The notes beneath the pieces were generated by a model that saw only the letters and a program-made list of their open reading frames with translations, was not told the origin of the DNA and did no database searches. From assembly GCA_023253615.1 (NCBI GenBank), contig JALRFZ010000634.1:1-17048 (forward strand): DNA of 17,048 nt, written 5' to 3'. The position numbers and the translations under genes are program-made. Positions within the stretch are counted from its first letter, which is position 1. Every line of letters starts with the position of its first letter. Below, one piece after another: positions 14,862-17,048 of the stretch. Source of the stretch: Verrucomicrobiales bacterium. Lineage in GTDB: Bacteria > Verrucomicrobiota > Verrucomicrobiia > Verrucomicrobiales > DEV007.

Positions 14862-15715
14862 GGATCCTCGCGAATCCCGAAAAGCCCGGCGCGGCGGCGC
14901 TCTTGCACGATCTCGTAGGCCGCTTCGGCTCGGCGGGGCAGACCGTGCTGCTTGAAGAAAAGACGGCCGCTCTCGCCCAACTGCCCGACGGTGTGCCACT
15001 CGATCGGCTCGGCGAGGCGGTCGATCTCATCATCGTCCTCGGCGGCGACGGCACCTTGCTCTGGGTGGTGCGGCAGATGGGAGCCTCCCTGAAGCCGATC
15101 GCCGCGATCAATACCGGTACGCTCGGCTTCCTCACCTGCGCGACGGAGGAGGAGAGCGGAGCTCTCGTCGACGCGCTGGTCTCGGGCACCTACACGATCA
15201 GCGAGCGGCTCCTCCTCGCCGGGGAACTCGAACAAAACGGGCAGGTCGGCGATACTTTTTACGCGTTGAATGAAGTGACGATCTGCCGTGCCGTCGCCTC
15301 GCGTGTGATCCACGTCGAGGCCCGGGTGAACGGAGTCTTCGCGAACCGGTACACGGGCGATGGCCTCATCCTCTCGACCCCGACGGGATCGACCGCTTAT
15401 TCCCTCTCGGCCGGCGGACCGCTCGTCTCGCCGGATGCGAATGTCTTTGTCGTCACACCGATCTGTCCGCATTCGCTGGCGAACCGGCCCCTCGTCGTCG
15501 ATGCGACGAGCCGCTTGCTCTTTGAGACGCCACGGCAGCGGGATTCCCTGTCGCTCCTCGTCGACGGGCAGCTCCTGACCGTGCTCGATGAGCCCGCGAA
15601 AGTGCATCTGAGAAAAGCGGACTTCTTCCTCCCGCTGGTCTCACTGCCGCATCAGGATTTCTACGGGGTCTTGCACCGGAAGATGGGTTGGAAGGGGACG
15701 GCGATCGCGGAGTAA
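14840..15715 (+). CDS. nadK: NAD kinase
   Basis: NadK phosphorylates NAD to NADP in the cytoplasm (EC 2.7.1.23). I start it at the ATG at 14840, where the product begins MAETPRIGILANPEKPG as in the family; longer upstream frames lie inside tlyA. The protein is 291 aa. It has the diagnostic G68-G-D-G-T72 motif, NTGTLGFLT, ALNEV with the conserved Asn-Glu, the TGDGLILSTPTGSTAYSLS region (S179-T-P-T-G-S-T-A-Y) and a C-terminal VDGQ segment. The start lies 22 bases inside the end of tlyA in a different frame, so the two are probably cotranscribed. It converges on the DUF1080 gene, leaving a 123-base gap that contains a terminator oriented for the minus strand. Confidence 0.96.
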   Translation: MAETPRIGILANPEKPGAAALLHDLVGRFGSAGQTVLLEEKTAALAQLPDGVPLDRLGEAVDLIIVLGGDGTLLWVVRQMGASLKPIAAINTGTLGFLTCATEEESGALVDALVSGTYTISERLLLAGELEQNGQVGDTFYALNEVTICRAVASRVIHVEARVNGVFANRYTGDGLILSTPTGSTAYSLSAGGPLVSPDANVFVVTPICPHSLANRPLVVDATSRLLFETPRQRDSLSLLVDGQLLTVLDEPAKVHLRKADFFLPLVSLPHQDFYGVLHRKMGWKGTAIAE

Positions 15716-15773
15716 GTGCCGGGCTCCCGCAAAACGGGCGGAAGGCGGACCTGTCGCCCGATCGATCCGTCGG

Positions 15774-15809
15774 CAAAAAAAGACGAGTCCCTCGCGGGAG
15801 CTCGTCTTT
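15774..15809 (-). terminator. Intrinsic terminator of the DUF1080 gene
   Basis: A 9-bp stem, AAAGACGAG (15779-15787) with CTCGTCTTT (15801-15809), encloses a GC-rich inner stem (TCCC/GGGA). Read on the minus strand, the hairpin starts 30 bases after the DUF1080 stop and ends in a run of seven T. On the plus strand the T-run is only three bases, so it serves nadK poorly. Confidence 0.85.
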
Positions 15810-15838
15810 CCGATTGGCTGAGTGGTGACGCGGTCGGA

Positions 15839-16675
15839 TCACTCGTGGGCGTCGAGATCGAGCTCGCGCACCCAGATGTTGCGGAAACGCGTCGGGTTCC
15901 CGTGGTCCTGCAGCTTGATGGGGCCCGATTCGATGACCCGGTTGTAGTTCGCCACGCTCTTGTGTCCCGTCGCGCCGAGGTAAGGCTGGCGGTGGTGGGT
16001 GACGACGCCGTTGTGCAGCACGGTGATGTAGGCTTTCTCCAGCAGGTTGCCGTCGGCGTCCCATTCGGGCGCTTCAAAGATGATGTCGTAGGTCTGCCAC
16101 TCGCCCGGCTTGCGGACGGCATTCACCAGCGGCGGCTTGTAGCCGTAGAGCGCGGAAGCCTGGCCGTCGGCGTAGGAAGGGTTTTCGTAGCTGTCGAGAA
16201 TCTGCAGCTCGAAGCTGCCGAGGAAGAAGACGCCACTGTTGCCGCGGCCCTGGGAGTCGCCCTCGACTTTCTCCGGGGTGGCGAATTCGATGTGGAGCTG
16301 CACGTCGCGGAATTCACGCTTCGTCTTGATATAGCCGCCGACACCCTGCCCCTTCGGCGGCACTTCGAGATGACCGTCTTTCACGATCCAGTCGGCGGGG
16401 GCGTTGTCCTTCTCCATCACCCACTCGTCGAGGTTTTTTCCGTCAAAAAGGACGATGGCATCGGAGGGTGCGTCGGCCGCGGTTTTTCCGGGAGTGACGA
16501 CTTCGGGGCGAGGGCGGGCGTCGTCGTGGACGCGCCATTTGCCGCCCGGGAGGAACGGAGTGTCGGTATAGCCGGTGACGGGCTTTGGGGCGGCTTTCGC
16601 CTTCTCCTGGCCGATGGATTGGCCGGTGAGAAGGGGGAGGGTCGCAATGAGGGCGGCGATGAGGCTTCGTTTCAT
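15839..16675 (-). CDS. Exported DUF1080 (3-keto-disaccharide hydrolase-like) protein
   Basis: The product is 278 aa from the ATG at 16675, chosen because it opens a clear signal peptide (MKRSLIAALIATLPLLTG, cleavage probably near residue 19-22); the longer frame upstream encodes an unlikely Pro-rich leader. A weak AGGAT lies about 10 bases before it. The mature part shows the DUF1080 pattern: VLFDGKNLDEW (75-85), GRGNSGVFF (143-151), ELQILDSYENP-x-YADGQA (156-173) with ALYG (175-178), GEWQTYDIIF (191-200) and GPIKLQDHGNP-x-RFRNIWVRE (251-270). The domain has a concanavalin-like jelly-roll fold. Some members cleave 3-keto-glycosides, but most are uncharacterised, so the substrate is unknown. 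Likely periplasmic or secreted. DUF1080 families are expanded in Verrucomicrobia, Planctomycetes and Bacteroidetes. Confidence 0.92.
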   Translation of the reverse strand: MKRSLIAALIATLPLLTGQSIGQEKAKAAPKPVTGYTDTPFLPGGKWRVHDDARPRPEVVTPGKTAADAPSDAIVLFDGKNLDEWVMEKDNAPADWIVKDGHLEVPPKGQGVGGYIKTKREFRDVQLHIEFATPEKVEGDSQGRGNSGVFFLGSFELQILDSYENPSYADGQASALYGYKPPLVNAVRKPGEWQTYDIIFEAPEWDADGNLLEKAYITVLHNGVVTHHRQPYLGATGHKSVANYNRVIESGPIKLQDHGNPTRFRNIWVRELDLDAHE

Positions 16676-16772
16676 AAAGTCGCTGATCCTGCCACGTTTC
16701 CGTCCCCGGGGCAATGGCCGATTGGCGCAGGCAGTTGGCGGACCGGGGCATGGAGGCTGCGGCGGGCCAGGC

Positions 16773-16810
16773 AAGAAAAAATCCCGGTCCGACGAGCGAA
16801 CCGGGATTTT
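16773..16810 (-). terminator. Intrinsic terminator of the aldolase gene
   Basis: An 11-bp stem, AAAATCCCGGT (16778-16788) with ACCGGGATTTT (16800-16810), has an 11-base loop. On the minus strand it begins 29 bases after the aldolase stop and is followed by TTTTTTCTTGCC. It separates the aldolase from the DUF1080 gene downstream on the same strand. Confidence 0.88.
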
Positions 16811-16839
16811 CAGAAAGAGGGGAGCGATGTCCGCGTCGA

Positions 16840-17048
16840 TCAGACCTGGCCGGCGATGGACTTGCCGGTGGAAAGGAGATCGTCGCAGGCCAGCGCGATG
16901 CGCTCGGCCATGCCTTGCTCGGCGGCCTTGAGGTAGGCGCGCGGGTCGTAGGCCTTCTTGTTGCCGATCTCGCCGTCGACCTTGAGGACGCCGTCGTAGT
17001 TCTTGAACATGAAGTCCGCGATGGGACGGGTGAAGGCATACTGGGTGT
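16840..17048 (-). CDS. fba: Class II fructose-bisphosphate aldolase, C-terminal part (gene runs off the window)
   Basis: Only the last 68 codons and the TGA stop (16840-16842) are inside the window. The visible residues, FTRPIADFMFKNYDGVLK, VDGEIGNKKAYDPRAYLK and AAEQGMAERIALACDDL, match the C-terminus of class II (Zn-dependent) aldolases, where the YDPR segment and the following helix are well conserved. The enzyme splits fructose-1,6-bisphosphate into dihydroxyacetone phosphate and glyceraldehyde-3-phosphate in glycolysis, and runs in reverse in gluconeogenesis (EC 4.1.2.13). The metal-binding histidines and the catalytic residues lie outside the window. A strong terminator follows. The frame is intact in the visible part. 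Confidence 0.85.
   Translation of the reverse strand, partial: TQYAFTRPIADFMFKNYDGVLKVDGEIGNKKAYDPRAYLKAAEQGMAERIALACDDLLSTGKSIAGQV

Noticed and set aside
1..17048. CRISPR arrays, tRNA or rRNA genes, complete insertion sequences, toxin-antitoxin or phage-defence genes
   Set aside because: I looked for regularly spaced palindromic repeats, transposase-like frames and small paired genes on both strands and found none. The repeats present have two to five short units with no spacers of CRISPR type.

Overview
The window is GC-rich and gene-dense, and it looks like a chromosomal segment of a Verrucomicrobiota bacterium (PVC superphylum). The phylum call is an inference. It rests on a DUF1549/DUF1553 plus DUF1501 gene pair, a secreted DUF1080 protein, a heptanucleotide GAAATCC repeat, and a complete meso-diaminopimelate-type peptidoglycan pathway segment. 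I did not recognise a genus.

Layout. Positions 1-343 are a non-coding, partly AT-rich leader with a 20-bp-period direct repeat and a good sigma70-type promoter. Positions 344-11033 hold a compact plus-strand division and cell-wall (dcw) operon: rsmH, an FtsL-like gene, ftsI, murE, murF, mraY, murD, a LysM membrane-protein gene and ftsW. The genes overlap or lie 3-60 bp apart. Positions 11060-14001 (minus) carry a two-gene operon, DUF1549/DUF1553 followed by DUF1501, convergent with ftsW. Positions 14121-15715 (plus) carry the overlapping pair tlyA-nadK. Positions 15839-16675 (minus) encode an exported DUF1080 protein, and 16840-17048 (minus) is the 3' end of a class II fructose-bisphosphate aldolase gene that runs off the window. 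Both of these minus-strand genes are followed by convincing intrinsic terminators.

How the genes work together. MurD, MurE and MurF build the UDP-MurNAc-pentapeptide and MraY loads it onto undecaprenyl phosphate. FtsW (SEDS glycosyltransferase) and FtsI (transpeptidase) polymerise and cross-link septal peptidoglycan. The FtsL-like protein probably supports the FtsW-FtsI complex. RsmH and TlyA modify rRNA, and NadK makes NADP. The DUF1549/1553-DUF1501 pair and the DUF1080 protein are envelope or exported proteins typical of PVC bacteria; their exact roles cannot be read from the sequence.

No clearly undescribed multi-gene system is visible. The points most worth a second look are a coding-like N-terminal extension on RsmH, the LysM bitopic protein inside the division operon, the heptanucleotide repeat placed directly before ftsW, a GGGGACAGG element found at both ends of the dcw operon, and the end of the dcw cluster right after ftsW without murG, murC, ftsQ, ftsA or ftsZ.
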